From Saccharothrix saharensis (lineage in GTDB: Bacteria; Actinomycetota; Actinomycetes; Mycobacteriales; Pseudonocardiaceae), in contig NZ_VFPP01000001.1 in NCBI RefSeq assembly GCF_006716745.1, forward strand, positions 7,513,386 to 7,577,385: 64,000 bases of DNA, in the 5' to 3' direction. A program made the position numbers and the translations under genes. Positions 35,440-44,875 of the stretch are shown here, piece by piece. The notes beneath the pieces were generated by a model, which saw only the letters and a program-made list of their open reading frames with translations, ran no database searches and was not told the DNA's origin. Numbering within the stretch: the stretch's first letter is position 1; each line of letters begins with the position of its first letter.

Positions 35440-37066
35440 TGCGCCGCTCCTCGCTGATCCGGTCGTGCACCGCGGTCACCGTCATGCCCCAGCTGTCGTA
35501 CCAGCCGGATGGTCGGTTCGGCGAGCGCAGCGTCGGGAAGAACCCAGGGACGTCCCCGCCGTCGGCGGCCCACGTTTCGTAGTCGTCCGGTACGAAGCCC
35601 TGACTGCTCCACCCGAAGGTGAGGGCCAGGGTGTGCATCCTGTTCCGCGAGCTCTCCGGCAGCAGCGCTCGCTGGGCGTGGAAACCGTGCCTACCGCTGG
35701 TTTCTTCCTGCCACACCCGGGCGAGGTCGCGCAGGAAAGCCGTTCCGACGTGGTTGACGTGTGATCGGGTCATCCAGCCCTCCTCCGACCGCCCGGCTGC
35801 CGCCAGCAGCATGTCGGTGGTCAGCCGGTCGGCCGTGACGAGATCACCTGCTCGCAACGCGGTCCGCACCGCCGCGATGAGCGCCGCCGTACGGTCTACC
35901 GGAGTGGTGGCGTCGTGCGTCTGCGGCTTCGTGCGCACTAGGGCGCGTAGCTGCACGAGATGGGCCGGACCGGGTAATGCACTGGCACGCGCGTCGAGGA
36001 AGGCGTCGGGCTGCCGCGGACCGGCCAGGATGATCCGCCGTACGGGGATGCTGCGCCGTTCCGCGGCCTGTCTCATGTCGACGGTCTCCGGGGAGGGCCG
36101 GTCGGTGTCCAGGATCAGCAGCACTCCCGCACCGTTGAGAGTGTCCGGAATGGTCGAGATCCGCACGGTGAAGCCGTTGTCCACCAGGAGTTTCCGAAGC
36201 CGGACCGCGTAAGCGTCCTGGGGTGAGCCGCAGACCACCACGGACGCTGACACCGATTCCAGTTCCGCGGCCACCTCGTCGGAGTCCGGCCGATCCCGTG
36301 CCCGTTTGGACAGTGCCAGCCCGACCATCTCGCGCACCTCTCCCGGCACCGCGCGCAGGTCCGGATCCGCGCCGAGGATGGCCGGGATCACCTCGCCCGC
36401 CGCGCCGTCGCCGAACGGCCCCCGTCCGGTCGCGGCGTAGAAGACCACGCAGCCCCACGCGAAGATGTCGGACTTCACCGACGCGGTGCTGCCTCCCTTG
36501 ACGAGTTCCGGAGCCTGGTAGGGCAGGGTTCCCATCACCTTCCCGGTGCTCGTCAGGCGACCGATGTCGGCGACGGTGGTCGCGATGCCGAAATCGATCA
36601 GCACGGCGCGGGTCGGACCGACCATCACGTTGGAGGGCTTGAGATCCCGGTGGATCAACCCTTCCCGGTGGATGTCACGCAGCGCCCGCGCGGTGTCGCG
36701 GGCGAGCGAGACGACGCGCTCGGCGGGCAGACCCCTTCCGGGCACCGCCAAACGGTCCAGCGCCTGTCCCTGAACCACCTCCGTGGCCACGTAGAGCGGG
36801 TCGCCCACCGCTTGCGCGTCGACCACCGTGGCGGTGTACTCCGAGTGCACCGCCTGCGCCGCCGCGATCTCCTGGGTGAACCGCTTGCGGTACACGGGAT
36901 CCGCCGCGTGCGACGAGTGGATCACCTTCACGGCCACCTGTTCCCCGGACGACTCCGCCAGGTACACCGTTCCCATCCCGCCTGATCCCAGCCTGCCCAG
37001 AACCCGGTAGGGCCCCAGGCGTCTCGGATCACCGGGTCTCAATACCTCGACCTGCGCAATGACCAT
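35432..37066 (-). CDS. Ser/Thr protein kinase with TIR-like and GUN4-like C-terminal regions
   Basis: A 544-aa protein and first gene of the operon. Residues ~18-265 form a Hanks-type kinase: G-x-G-x-x-G loop at 27-32, Lys47, H-R-D-L-K-P-S-N at 139-146 and D-F-G at 158-160. Residues ~274-350 form an alpha/beta unit (V-V-V-C-G-S-P-Q-D-A-Y-A-V-R-L) that resembles a TIR-type fold but is not certain. Residues ~390-540 (A-D-R-L-T-T-D-M-L-L, then W-Q-E-E-T-S-G-R-H-G-F-H-A-Q) resemble the GUN4 tetrapyrrole-binding domain, known fused to kinases in cyanobacteria. There is no membrane segment. It may phosphorylate operon partners in response to a bound ligand. Confidence 0.82.
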   Translation of the reverse strand: MVIAQVEVLRPGDPRRLGPYRVLGRLGSGGMGTVYLAESSGEQVAVKVIHSSHAADPVYRKRFTQEIAAAQAVHSEYTATVVDAQAVGDPLYVATEVVQGQALDRLAVPGRGLPAERVVSLARDTARALRDIHREGLIHRDLKPSNVMVGPTRAVLIDFGIATTVADIGRLTSTGKVMGTLPYQAPELVKGGSTASVKSDIFAWGCVVFYAATGRGPFGDGAAGEVIPAILGADPDLRAVPGEVREMVGLALSKRARDRPDSDEVAAELESVSASVVVCGSPQDAYAVRLRKLLVDNGFTVRISTIPDTLNGAGVLLILDTDRPSPETVDMRQAAERRSIPVRRIILAGPRQPDAFLDARASALPGPAHLVQLRALVRTKPQTHDATTPVDRTAALIAAVRTALRAGDLVTADRLTTDMLLAAAGRSEEGWMTRSHVNHVGTAFLRDLARVWQEETSGRHGFHAQRALLPESSRNRMHTLALTFGWSSQGFVPDDYETWAADGGDVPGFFPTLRSPNRPSGWYDSWGMTVTAVHDRISEERRSG

Positions 37067-37444
37067 TCGTCACCTTCCGGCACACGAACGTCCCCCGACG
37101 CGTGCCACGCGCGGACCCCGCTTGTCCGCCGTGCGTCGCAAAGACGATTCTAGACCGGTTCACAACAAAATTGTCCGGCTATCACGCTTTTGCCCTACGA
37201 CAGTCGCTTCGTTGCGTTCCCCGGAGCCAAACTTTCATGATCGGATGTCCAGTACGGTGTCATGGCGGGGGAACCGGCCGACCTTGGCCGTAAATTTGCG
37301 GAATTCGGATCCGGAAAGACTGATCTTGGAATAAGGCCGCCGACCACCTGGGTTGACTTCTTCAGTGCCGATTCCGCCGCCCGCGGGTCCGATGGGAATC
37401 CGCGACGACATCTACGAGGTATTCCTGAGGCCGGCTCGCTTCTC
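37067..37444 (-). promoter_or_regulatory. Intergenic promoter region of the kinase operon
   Basis: 378 bp of lower-GC DNA without a credible gene. On the minus strand TAGAAT (complement of 37147-37152) is a good -10 hexamer, with GGACAA 18 bases upstream as a weak -35. It is the only sizeable gap before the seven overlapping genes, so the operon promoter should lie here. Confidence 0.4.
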
Positions 37445-40400
37445 TCACGGCCACCAGCGCCGCGCGTCGTCGACCGCTGCGGCCAGGCTGTCGTGAAACC
37501 CGGGACCGGCGAGTTCCGCCAGCCTCGGGGCGGCCAGGTCCAGGAGCGCGAGGCAAGTCGTCCGACTTACCGACCGCGTCGTACGGCGAAGCACGACGAC
37601 CAAGTCCGGGCCCTGCAGGACCGTCACGGCGCGAGTGACCACCGCGACCAGCAGCCCGCGGTCCCGGCTCGGTGCCGCCGCCACGGCCCGTGCGAGGTAA
37701 GAGGCGGAGTTGAGGACGGGCACCAGGCCGGTAAGCGCCCGCGTCCGGGCTTCCTCGGGGAGGAGTTCCGCGGCGGACAGCGCTACACCCACCTCGGCGG
37801 CGGTCAAGCTCGGTGCGGCCGAAGCCAACGCGCGAGCTCTGCGGAACGGATCGTCCATCGCCAGGATCTCGGGCAGCGTGCGGACGAGCGGCGGGGCAGG
37901 CCTGTGTCCCACGGCGGTGGTGCGCTCGTCGGGCACCGCGTATCCGGCCAGCACGCCGGCACGGGTCCGGTGGTTGGCCGCTGCGAAGGCGTCGTCGGGG
38001 TCGGCGGGGGCGGTGGTGATGGTGCGCGCCGCGGTCAGCGCGGCGGCGAGCACCGGTGGCCGTTCGCCGACGGGCAGCCGGGCCGCGACCGCCGTCAGCA
38101 GGACGGCCCGGGCGTCGAGGTCGGAGATCCCCGCCGCGGCGGCCAGCACCTCGGCGAGATCGTCGTCGGAACTTGTCGGGATGAGGGCGACGATCTCGTC
38201 GACCCGGGCGAGTTCGCTGTCCGCGGTGGTGCTCTTCAGCAGCGCACCGATCCGCGGCTGCGGCGCCTCGCGCGGCGGGGCGGTTCCGGCTGCGGCGGAC
38301 ACCGCTTCATCGACCAGGTCATCGGGCAGATCCGGCAGGATCCGCCGGACGGCCTCCGCGCGATCGTGCTCGCCGGCAACGGACATCGCCGAGTTCAGCG
38401 CGTCCCGGAGCAGGTTCCGCTTGGGTTGCCCGTCCAGGCTTCGCGCGATCGCCGCCTGTGCCGCGGCACGCCACCCGCCGTGCCTTACCTGGGACGCGAT
38501 CGACACCGCGTCGGCCACGTCCGTCAGGTGCGGTGCGATCCGCGTCAGCACGTCCCCGGTGATGTGGGTGACGGGATCACGGGCAGCGGCCAGCGCCCAC
38601 GCCACCGCCGGAGGACGGAGGTGATCCGGTAGGAGCGGGACCAGCGCGGCGAGCAACAGCGCCCTGGCAGGCGGGGCGTGCAGCCTGCGGGCGTGCGCGA
38701 GCGCCCGCTGCGGCGTCCACATCCCGGCCTTCACCAAGGCGACCACCAGGTCGGCCGGGATGTTCGCGGTGAGGCTGGTGATCGAGGAGGTCGCGAGCGC
38801 GCACCGTGCCTCGTCCACCAGCGTCGGCGCGGGTCTGCCCGCGGCCAGCGCCCCATCGGTTCGGTGAGCGAGGTGCGCCCACAGAGTGGAGATGTCGGCG
38901 AGGTAGTCGTCGACGGCGTCGGCGTGCTCGTGGGCGGCGAACCACAGGTTGCCCGTCCGGCCCTCGGTGGTGAGGAGCCGGCGGAGGTCCTCGATCCGCC
39001 CGGCGTCGAGCAGGTGCCCCGCCAAGTGTCGCACCGCGTACCCCGACCCCGCGGTCAGCAGGTCGAAGTCGGCGGCCAGCCGCGGCAACCCGGCGTCGAG
39101 TCCGCCGAACCTGGCGAGGTGGTGGTCGACGATCCGGTGACGTGCCGCCGCCGCCGCCGCGGCCAGGGTCTCGCTCCAGTACCAGTCCTCCTCGGACCCG
39201 AAGTCCCCCAAGGGACGGCCGTTCAGGAACTCCCGCAGGCTGGTGTGGTGAACGGCGAACCTGCGAGCCGTCGGCCCCGCGCGCTCCACGGCGAGGAACG
39301 GCCGAAGGGTGCCGTGGCACCAACGCCGGACCGCGGCCTCGTCGACGTCGGCCGCCAACGCGAGGTCGGCGGCGTCGAGCGGCTCTCCGATCACGGCGAC
39401 GACGCCCAAGAGCCGCAGCAGCCCCACGTCCCAGTCCGGGCTCCGGCTCCAGCGGTCCACGGTGTCGGTGTAGTAGCGGGACAGGCCCGAGGGCAGAGTG
39501 GCGAGGTCTCGCACGTCGCGAACCCCGTTCCGCAGTTCCTCGACGGCGTAGCGCAAGTACACCCAAACGCCCTGGCACCGGTTCGACAGCGCGGTGATGA
39601 CCTCCTCGTCGGCAAGCTCCGGCGGCAGCACGGCACGCAGGTGCGCCTCGACGTCGAGGCGGTTACGCGGATCATCGGCCGCCAGCCGCACCACGGCCTG
39701 GTTGCCGCCGGTGCGCGGCGGCGGGTGGCCGGTGCGATAGGTGCCCACCACGAACACCCCGTCCGGCAGCACGAACGGCAGCCCCCACGGCTGCCCGTCG
39801 ATCTCCGCCTCGTCCGCCCCATCAACGACCAGGACCAGTGGGCTCCCCGCGACCCGCGCCCGCTGGGCCGCCGCGTGGAGCACCACCTCGAACCCCTCCG
39901 CGGTGAACGCCCACTCCGGCACCATCGCGCTCGGCGCGATGTCCGTCAGTGACCACCGCCGCACCAGCTGGCCGATCAAGTTCTGCAACCCGACCCGCAC
40001 CGTCGTGCCCCTGCTCACCCCGGCGAAGTGCCCCACCCACCCCCGCTCCAGCACCAGGAACGCGGCCAACGCCGTCTTCCCCACTCCGGCGTCTCCTTCG
40101 ACCCAGACGTACCCGCCGGGCATCTCGGCCAGACGTCTATCGATCTCCGCGAGCACCCACTCCCGCCCGGTGAACCCCTCGCTCAAGACCCGGTCAGTCA
40201 CCTGCCGGTGCTCCCGGACGGCGTTCTCCACCGACACCGCAGCGGAGCCCGCCGACCCAGGGGTGATGGTGTGGCCCTGGACCGCGGCCGTGAGATTGCC
40301 GTGGACGAGGTTGGGCATGGACTGGTGGCCGGTGACCTCGAGCAGCAGGCTGGTGGGCGCTGGTGGCAGGGTGGGCGCGGGTGATGAGAGCCGGCGGGTT

Positions 40401-41413
40401 CCGGTGGTCGTGTGGCGGATTTGATCAAATGTGCCAACGGAGGGCACGGCACCGTAGACCTGCCGCATCAGGCCGGTAAGGCGGTCGATCCAGGCGGGAA
40501 CATCGGTGTGGCGCCCGAGTGCGGCAAGGGCGCGGACGCCGAGTAGTAGGAACTCGTCGGTCGGGTGGCGCTCCACCAGGACGTGCAACTCCCGCAGCAC
40601 CCGGTCGGCGTGGCCGTTGTCCAGCAAGGCTTGCAGGTGGTGCTCTTTGACCGTTCGGTGCCGAATGACCATGTCCTCGCGGCGGCGGTCGGCCCAATCG
40701 CCGCCAAGCCCGGCCAGCGGGGCACCCCGCCACAGGTCGAATGCTTCCTCGAACCTGTCGAGGTCACAGGCCTGGTGAGCAGCGTCGGCCAAGGAGACGA
40801 ACCGGTGATAATCCACCAGCATCGGATCGATGGTGAGCGTGAAGAACCCGGGACGTGAGCCGCTGTCCAGCCAAGAGCCACTGCCGCCCGCGCGGATGAG
40901 GGCACTCCGGATGCGCTTGGCATAGGTCCGGATGGTGGACTCGGGATTCTTGGCCTGCTTGCGTTCCGGGTTGTCCGGCGACCACAGGCAGTCGATCAGC
41001 ATCCCGGCGCTGACCGGTTTGCCCAGGGACAGGGCCAACACAGCCAGCATGCACTCCTGCGTTCTTGTTTGCAGCTTGTGATCGCCGTGGTCACTGCGAA
41101 TCCCGACACCGTCCAACAGTCGGATCTCCACCCGCGCCCTACTGGAAGTCCCGACCCGTGCGGAAGGTGACGGGCGGTCGATCGGCGGCTCGCGCGTGCG
41201 CCGGGGAAGCGTCGGGATCCGATTCTGACGCACTGGCTCGGGTCGTTCCCGCTCAACCACGCCGACCGTGACGGAGGACCCGTCGCGTGCGTTGATCACC
41301 AGGTTGTAGTCGCCCGCGACCACCGGCCCGTCGGTGCTCCCGCCGACGTCCATGTGGCGACTGTCGCCTTCGTGCTCGCCTGGCCGTCCGAGGTCGTCCG
41401 GTGTACGGCTCAC
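37445..41413 (-). CDS. SARP-type regulator fused to STAND NTPase and helical-repeat domain
   Basis: A 1322-aa AfsR-like giant. Residues ~22-50 contain G-G-S-T-D-G-P-V-V-A-G-D-Y, the shared N-terminal motif. Residues ~93-190 form an OmpR-type winged helix, and ~195-340 the bacterial transcriptional activation domain (Y-H-R-F-V-S-L-A-D-A). The NTPase has W-V-E-G-D-A-G-V-G-K-T near 450 and L-V-L-V-V-D-G-A-D-E near 530. The remaining ~650 residues are an Ala/Leu-rich solenoid. SARPs activate biosynthetic or defence genes. GTG 41413 has AGGAGG nine bases upstream. It lies 70 bp downstream of the cyclase-like gene on the same strand; its target is unknown but may be the kinase operon. Confidence 0.85.
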   Translation of the reverse strand: MSRTPDDLGRPGEHEGDSRHMDVGGSTDGPVVAGDYNLVINARDGSSVTVGVVERERPEPVRQNRIPTLPRRTREPPIDRPSPSARVGTSSRARVEIRLLDGVGIRSDHGDHKLQTRTQECMLAVLALSLGKPVSAGMLIDCLWSPDNPERKQAKNPESTIRTYAKRIRSALIRAGGSGSWLDSGSRPGFFTLTIDPMLVDYHRFVSLADAAHQACDLDRFEEAFDLWRGAPLAGLGGDWADRRREDMVIRHRTVKEHHLQALLDNGHADRVLRELHVLVERHPTDEFLLLGVRALAALGRHTDVPAWIDRLTGLMRQVYGAVPSVGTFDQIRHTTTGTRRLSSPAPTLPPAPTSLLLEVTGHQSMPNLVHGNLTAAVQGHTITPGSAGSAAVSVENAVREHRQVTDRVLSEGFTGREWVLAEIDRRLAEMPGGYVWVEGDAGVGKTALAAFLVLERGWVGHFAGVSRGTTVRVGLQNLIGQLVRRWSLTDIAPSAMVPEWAFTAEGFEVVLHAAAQRARVAGSPLVLVVDGADEAEIDGQPWGLPFVLPDGVFVVGTYRTGHPPPRTGGNQAVVRLAADDPRNRLDVEAHLRAVLPPELADEEVITALSNRCQGVWVYLRYAVEELRNGVRDVRDLATLPSGLSRYYTDTVDRWSRSPDWDVGLLRLLGVVAVIGEPLDAADLALAADVDEAAVRRWCHGTLRPFLAVERAGPTARRFAVHHTSLREFLNGRPLGDFGSEEDWYWSETLAAAAAAARHRIVDHHLARFGGLDAGLPRLAADFDLLTAGSGYAVRHLAGHLLDAGRIEDLRRLLTTEGRTGNLWFAAHEHADAVDDYLADISTLWAHLAHRTDGALAAGRPAPTLVDEARCALATSSITSLTANIPADLVVALVKAGMWTPQRALAHARRLHAPPARALLLAALVPLLPDHLRPPAVAWALAAARDPVTHITGDVLTRIAPHLTDVADAVSIASQVRHGGWRAAAQAAIARSLDGQPKRNLLRDALNSAMSVAGEHDRAEAVRRILPDLPDDLVDEAVSAAAGTAPPREAPQPRIGALLKSTTADSELARVDEIVALIPTSSDDDLAEVLAAAAGISDLDARAVLLTAVAARLPVGERPPVLAAALTAARTITTAPADPDDAFAAANHRTRAGVLAGYAVPDERTTAVGHRPAPPLVRTLPEILAMDDPFRRARALASAAPSLTAAEVGVALSAAELLPEEARTRALTGLVPVLNSASYLARAVAAAPSRDRGLLVAVVTRAVTVLQGPDLVVVLRRTTRSVSRTTCLALLDLAAPRLAELAGPGFHDSLAAAVDDARRWWP

Positions 41414-41483
41414 TGCCCGCTTCCTCCTCGTGACGTGGGAAATCCGGCGTCGGAGGTTCCGCTAGAGCAACCGCCACCAGGCA

Positions 41484-42170
41484 TCACCCGAGGTCTCCCT
41501 TGACGAGCACCGCCACATGGCGATAACCGGCGGGCCCGATCCGGCAGTAGCCCTCGTCCACGACGCGTTTCACCGCGTCCGACACCACCAGCGCGAGGCA
41601 CGCGTCGCCGTCCTCTTCGAGCGCGCGCTTCACTTCGGGCGCGTCCGCCAGGCGTGCGGCGTGCACCAACGGGGTGCCCGACCACTCACCACTCACCCGA
41701 TCGACGTAGCCCACGTGCACTGCGGCCCGCAGGTCGATCCGGTAGCCGTCACTGGCTGCCGCGTTGTGCTCCCGCAGCGCCTTCGCGACCGCCTCGACGA
41801 ACGTGTCGAGGACGTCGACCGGCGTGACTGCCTCCGGCATCACGACCTGCACGCCGTCACCGCGGTCGACCACCTCGAAACTGTCCTCAACCACTCCGAG
41901 CGCCGCAGCCCCAGCGTGGACGCACTCCTCCAGCGCCCGGCGCATACGTCGCTGCCCGACGTTATTCCGCGAGCTGGACCTCTGGACGTCCGTGGTCACC
42001 ACGACCCGATGCGCCGCCAGCAGATCGGGCCGTCGACCCGATTCGGTCCCAACCGCGGCATCGCGCTCGGCGTCATTCACACGGATCACATGGCCGACAC
42101 CGGCCGCCACCGGACCGTGGGCGTTCCCGCCGATCTTCACGCTCACATCGCCGACCGGTCGCCCTTGCAT
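41484..42170 (-). CDS. Class III nucleotidyl-cyclase-like protein
   Basis: A 228-aa protein. The N-terminus carries G-G-N-A-H-G-P-V-A-A-G (residues 14-24), the motif shared with three STAND genes here. Residues ~54-220 resemble a class III cyclase catalytic domain. Both metal aspartates look present (D61 in V-T-T-D-V-Q and D105 in R-G-D-G-V) and the A-A-R-L helix is kept, but the transition-state asparagine before it is histidine. It may make a nucleotide signal or be a degenerate regulatory domain. The ATG at 42170 is five bases after GAGGAG. It probably shares a transcript with the SARP-STAND gene. Confidence 0.6.
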   Translation of the reverse strand: MQGRPVGDVSVKIGGNAHGPVAAGVGHVIRVNDAERDAAVGTESGRRPDLLAAHRVVVTTDVQRSSSRNNVGQRRMRRALEECVHAGAAALGVVEDSFEVVDRGDGVQVVMPEAVTPVDVLDTFVEAVAKALREHNAAASDGYRIDLRAAVHVGYVDRVSGEWSGTPLVHAARLADAPEVKRALEEDGDACLALVVSDAVKRVVDEGYCRIGPAGYRHVAVLVKGDLG

Positions 42171-42307
42171 CACGACTCCTCACCGCCGAACCGCACTCAG
42201 ATCCAGCCACCTGCAGCAATCGTTCACCCCACGGTGAGACCCGGTGAACGCAGTTGTACGGATCAGCCCACGCACTTCTCGAGTCATATGACGCACAGGT
42301 CGCCCGT

Positions 42308-43030
42308 TCAGCCGCTCGGCCCACCCGATTGGTCGACGGTCGATACGTGTCCCTGCAGATGCCAGGCGAACATGATCAGCAGGCGGCCCTTCAAGCCTGG
42401 CAAACGAGCGGTTCTGTCGCTGATTGCATGATCAACGGTTCGAGCTGAAGGGCCGTCGAACTGCGCCGCTGCTACTGGTTGAGCAGGGATTCGCTTGCGC
42501 AGCAGGGCGAAGCCAGCCCGTAGGTCTGCCGCTTGAGCAGCGGAATCTTGTTGACGACTCCTTCTGTAGGGCCGTTGTTGTGGGGCAGGGGTCAGCCCGG
42601 CGGTCACGGCGTCGTTGTCCTTGCGCATGCCGTGGACGAAGCGGTGCAGGGCGGGCAGGTCGTCGCCCAGGACCGCTTCGATCCAGCTGTCGAGGTCCTG
42701 GCCTCGGCGGTGGGTGAGGATCCTCGCGAACTCGCGGACCCGTTGTGTGAGGGCGGTCATGGGTGGGCAGCTGGTGGTCAGGTCGTCGAGATGGCGGCGG
42801 TGGTGCTCAGGCAGGCTTTCGGGCTTGCTCGTGAGTCAGGTGACCAGGCGCCGTGGCGAGGGCGGGACGAGGTCGGGTTCGGCGCGGCCTTGTTTCAGAT
42901 AGCGGATTAGCAGGTTGGCGCTGCCGAGATAGCCCAGGGCACGGATCTCGGCGAGCAGGTGGGGGATCGGGATATCGGGTTGCCGCGCCAGACGGCGGCG
43001 CAGGTGGCCGGGGTAGGGGTCGACCATGCT
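42308..43030 (-). pseudogene. ISL3-family transposase remnant
   Basis: The minus strand encodes pieces of an ISL3 transposase: Y-L-R-R-R-L-A-R-Q-P-D-I-P near the N-terminal piece, then V-R-E-F-A-R-I-L-T-H-R-R-G and L-P-A-L-H-R-F-V-H-G-M-R-K-D, and finally G-F-A-L-L-R-K-R-I. The conserved H-N-N-G-P-T-E-G stretch is in another frame, so there are at least three frame changes. Inactive. The flanking 42190-42307 holds nothing recognisable. Confidence 0.7.
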
Positions 43031-43142
43031 GCGCCGGTCGGACGGTGATGGTCACCGCGTGTCTTCAACCCCGTTAACACCACGACCGCCCTGATGACCG
43101 CATCATCGACCACCGTCGCGTCCACCAAGTCCGGGTGGTCGG

Positions 43143-43547
43143 TCACGCAGCGGCCGGCCCCCAGCGTCGGGACCGTCCGCAGCGCCGAGTCGCCACCAGG
43201 CGCTCTGCGAACTCCGGCCGCCGCGACGTCAGGTGCCGCAGCGGCTCCGGCAGCTCGGCAAGCCCGACGCCGTCCACCGCATCGAACAGCTCGTCGATGA
43301 TCCGGTCATCGAACCGGTCCGCTGCACGACCAGCAACCGTCGTCAACCGACGCCGCGCCGCGGCCGTAGCGTCGACGTCAACCGCCGGGTCCAGGTCGAG
43401 AACATCGAGGTCGTCCAGGATGCCAGCGGTCGCTGGGTTCGCGGACGCCCGCAGGTTCCGCCGTCGCTCCACCCGTCCAGCACGCGCAACAGCCCGAACC
43501 CGCAGCCTCTCAGCCCGCTCGGCTTCCTCCACCAGAGCCAACATCAT
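43143..43547 (-). CDS. Hypothetical protein, Ala/Arg-rich
   Basis: A 134-aa frame from an ATG pair near 43547. The product is rich in charged helices (V-E-E-A-E-R-A-E-R-L, later D-R-I-I-D-E-L-F-D-A-V) without a recognised family. The spacing of charges looks like real protein, but the region is between two pseudogenes, so it may be a relic or spurious. Confidence 0.3.
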   Translation of the reverse strand: MMLALVEEAERAERLRVRAVARAGRVERRRNLRASANPATAGILDDLDVLDLDPAVDVDATAAARRRLTTVAGRAADRFDDRIIDELFDAVDGVGLAELPEPLRHLTSRRPEFAERLVATRRCGRSRRWGPAAA

Positions 43548-44398
43548 CCCTCCGTCTACTGTCCCTCGGCGCGGCCGTGCAAAGCACCGCAGTCCTACTG
43601 CTCGCCTGCGACGGCGTGATCCCGCGGTTCGACCACACGCTCTTCGCCGATACCGGCTGGGAGCCGCGTGCCGTATAAGCCAACCTGAACCGACTCCGCA
43701 CCCTTGCCGAATCCAAGGGCATACCTGTGCACCGGGTTTCGGCAGGCAACATCCGCACGGATGCCCTCGATCCCGGACACCGATTCGTCCCCATGCCCCT
43801 GCACACACTCAACTCTGACGGATCACGTGGATTGGCACGAAGGCAATGCACACACGAATACAAGATCGGGCCTTTGAAGAAAGCTGCCCGCGAACTTCTG
43901 GGATACCCGCATCCCCGACGAGTCCCGCGCGGCGTGTACGCCGAACAGGCGATCGGCATCAGCGCCGACGAATTCATCCGCGCCGAAAATTCGGGTCTGC
44001 GGTTCCTGCGCAACGTGTTCCCGCTGATCGACCTCGGTCTCGACCGAGCAGCCTGCCTCGACTACCTCTCCGAACGAGGATTCGCCGACACCGTGAAGTC
44101 GGTGTGTGTCGGCTGCCCCTTCCACGGCAACGCCGGCTGGCCCGAGGCGGTCGAGTTCGACAAAGCCATCCGCAATGGCTATTTACGCGCGACCGCTCAA
44201 GGCCAACCTCTCCACGGCCGCTACTTCCTCCACCACTCCTGCATCCCGTTGGACCAAGTCGACCTCGACGCTCCGGCCAAGCGCAAACGTCACCTCACGT
44301 TGCTCACGGACGATTCGGCGGAAGCGGCCGACCCTGACGAGTGCTCGCCGTGGTCCTGCCGGTCCGGTGCGTCGGTCGACGCCAACGAGGCCGCGTGA
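43540..44398 (+). pseudogene. PAPS-reductase/adenine-nucleotide alpha-hydrolase-like gene with nonsense mutation
   Basis: The frame reads L-L-S-L-G-A-A-V-Q-S-T (a PP-loop whose usual G-G-G is now G-A-A), L-F-A-D-T-G-W-E-P-R-A-V, then TAA at 43676-43678 where the family has tyrosine. It continues in the same frame with H-R-V-S-A-G-N-I, R-R-Q-C-T-H-E-Y-K-I, C-V-G-C-P-F-H-G-N-A and E-F-D-K-A-I-R. There is no start codon upstream; the 5' end appears cut off. GTG 43727 could restart a truncated product, but the altered PP-loop argues for loss of function. Confidence 0.7.
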
Positions 44399-44511
44399 TG
44401 GCGATGGCGGACACGATCGAAGTATCGGCCGTTCGGGGCAGAGGGCGCTACTTTTCGTCGGCGGCCCGCGGCCGTGTCGTGGGCGGCGCGCTGATCGCTT
44501 GGGGGTGAAGT

Positions 44512-44832
44512 ATGGAGATCGCTGATTCCGGCGAGCGCGTGCGTGTCGTGCCGCCGGACAAGGTCGTCGAGTGCCTCGCCGCGCTGACGACGCTCCCGCG
44601 AACGTGGGCCGAGCGGGTGCCCGCCGATCCCGCTGCGTTGTTGACGGCTGAGCAGTTGGGGGAGTTGCTGCAGCTCTCACCGCGGACGCTCAAGGACCAG
44701 GCCGCGGCCGGGGGCCTGTCGCACCACCGGTTCGGCAAGCACTACCGGTTCTCCCGCAGCGACATCAGCGCGATCCTGCGGCTCACCCAGCAGTCGGAGA
44801 AGCCGCAGCGCAGGCGCCTGAACTTCGCCTGA
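44512..44832 (+). CDS. xis: Excisionase-type HTH protein
   Basis: A 106-aa protein. Residues ~43-95 are a MerR-like winged helix of the excisionase group (L-L-T-A-E-Q-L-G-E-L-L, R-T-L-K-D-Q, H-R-F-G-K-H-Y-R-F-S-R-S-D-I). It lies just upstream of an integrase gene on the same strand, the standard xis-int order of actinomycete integrative elements. The ATG is preceded by GGGGGTGA. It appears intact although the integrase is not. Confidence 0.75.
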   Translation: MEIADSGERVRVVPPDKVVECLAALTTLPRTWAERVPADPAALLTAEQLGELLQLSPRTLKDQAAAGGLSHHRFGKHYRFSRSDISAILRLTQQSEKPQRRRLNFA

Positions 44833-44875
44833 CGGCGGTGGCGCCTTCCTCGAACCGGAGAAGGAAGGGACGGAT

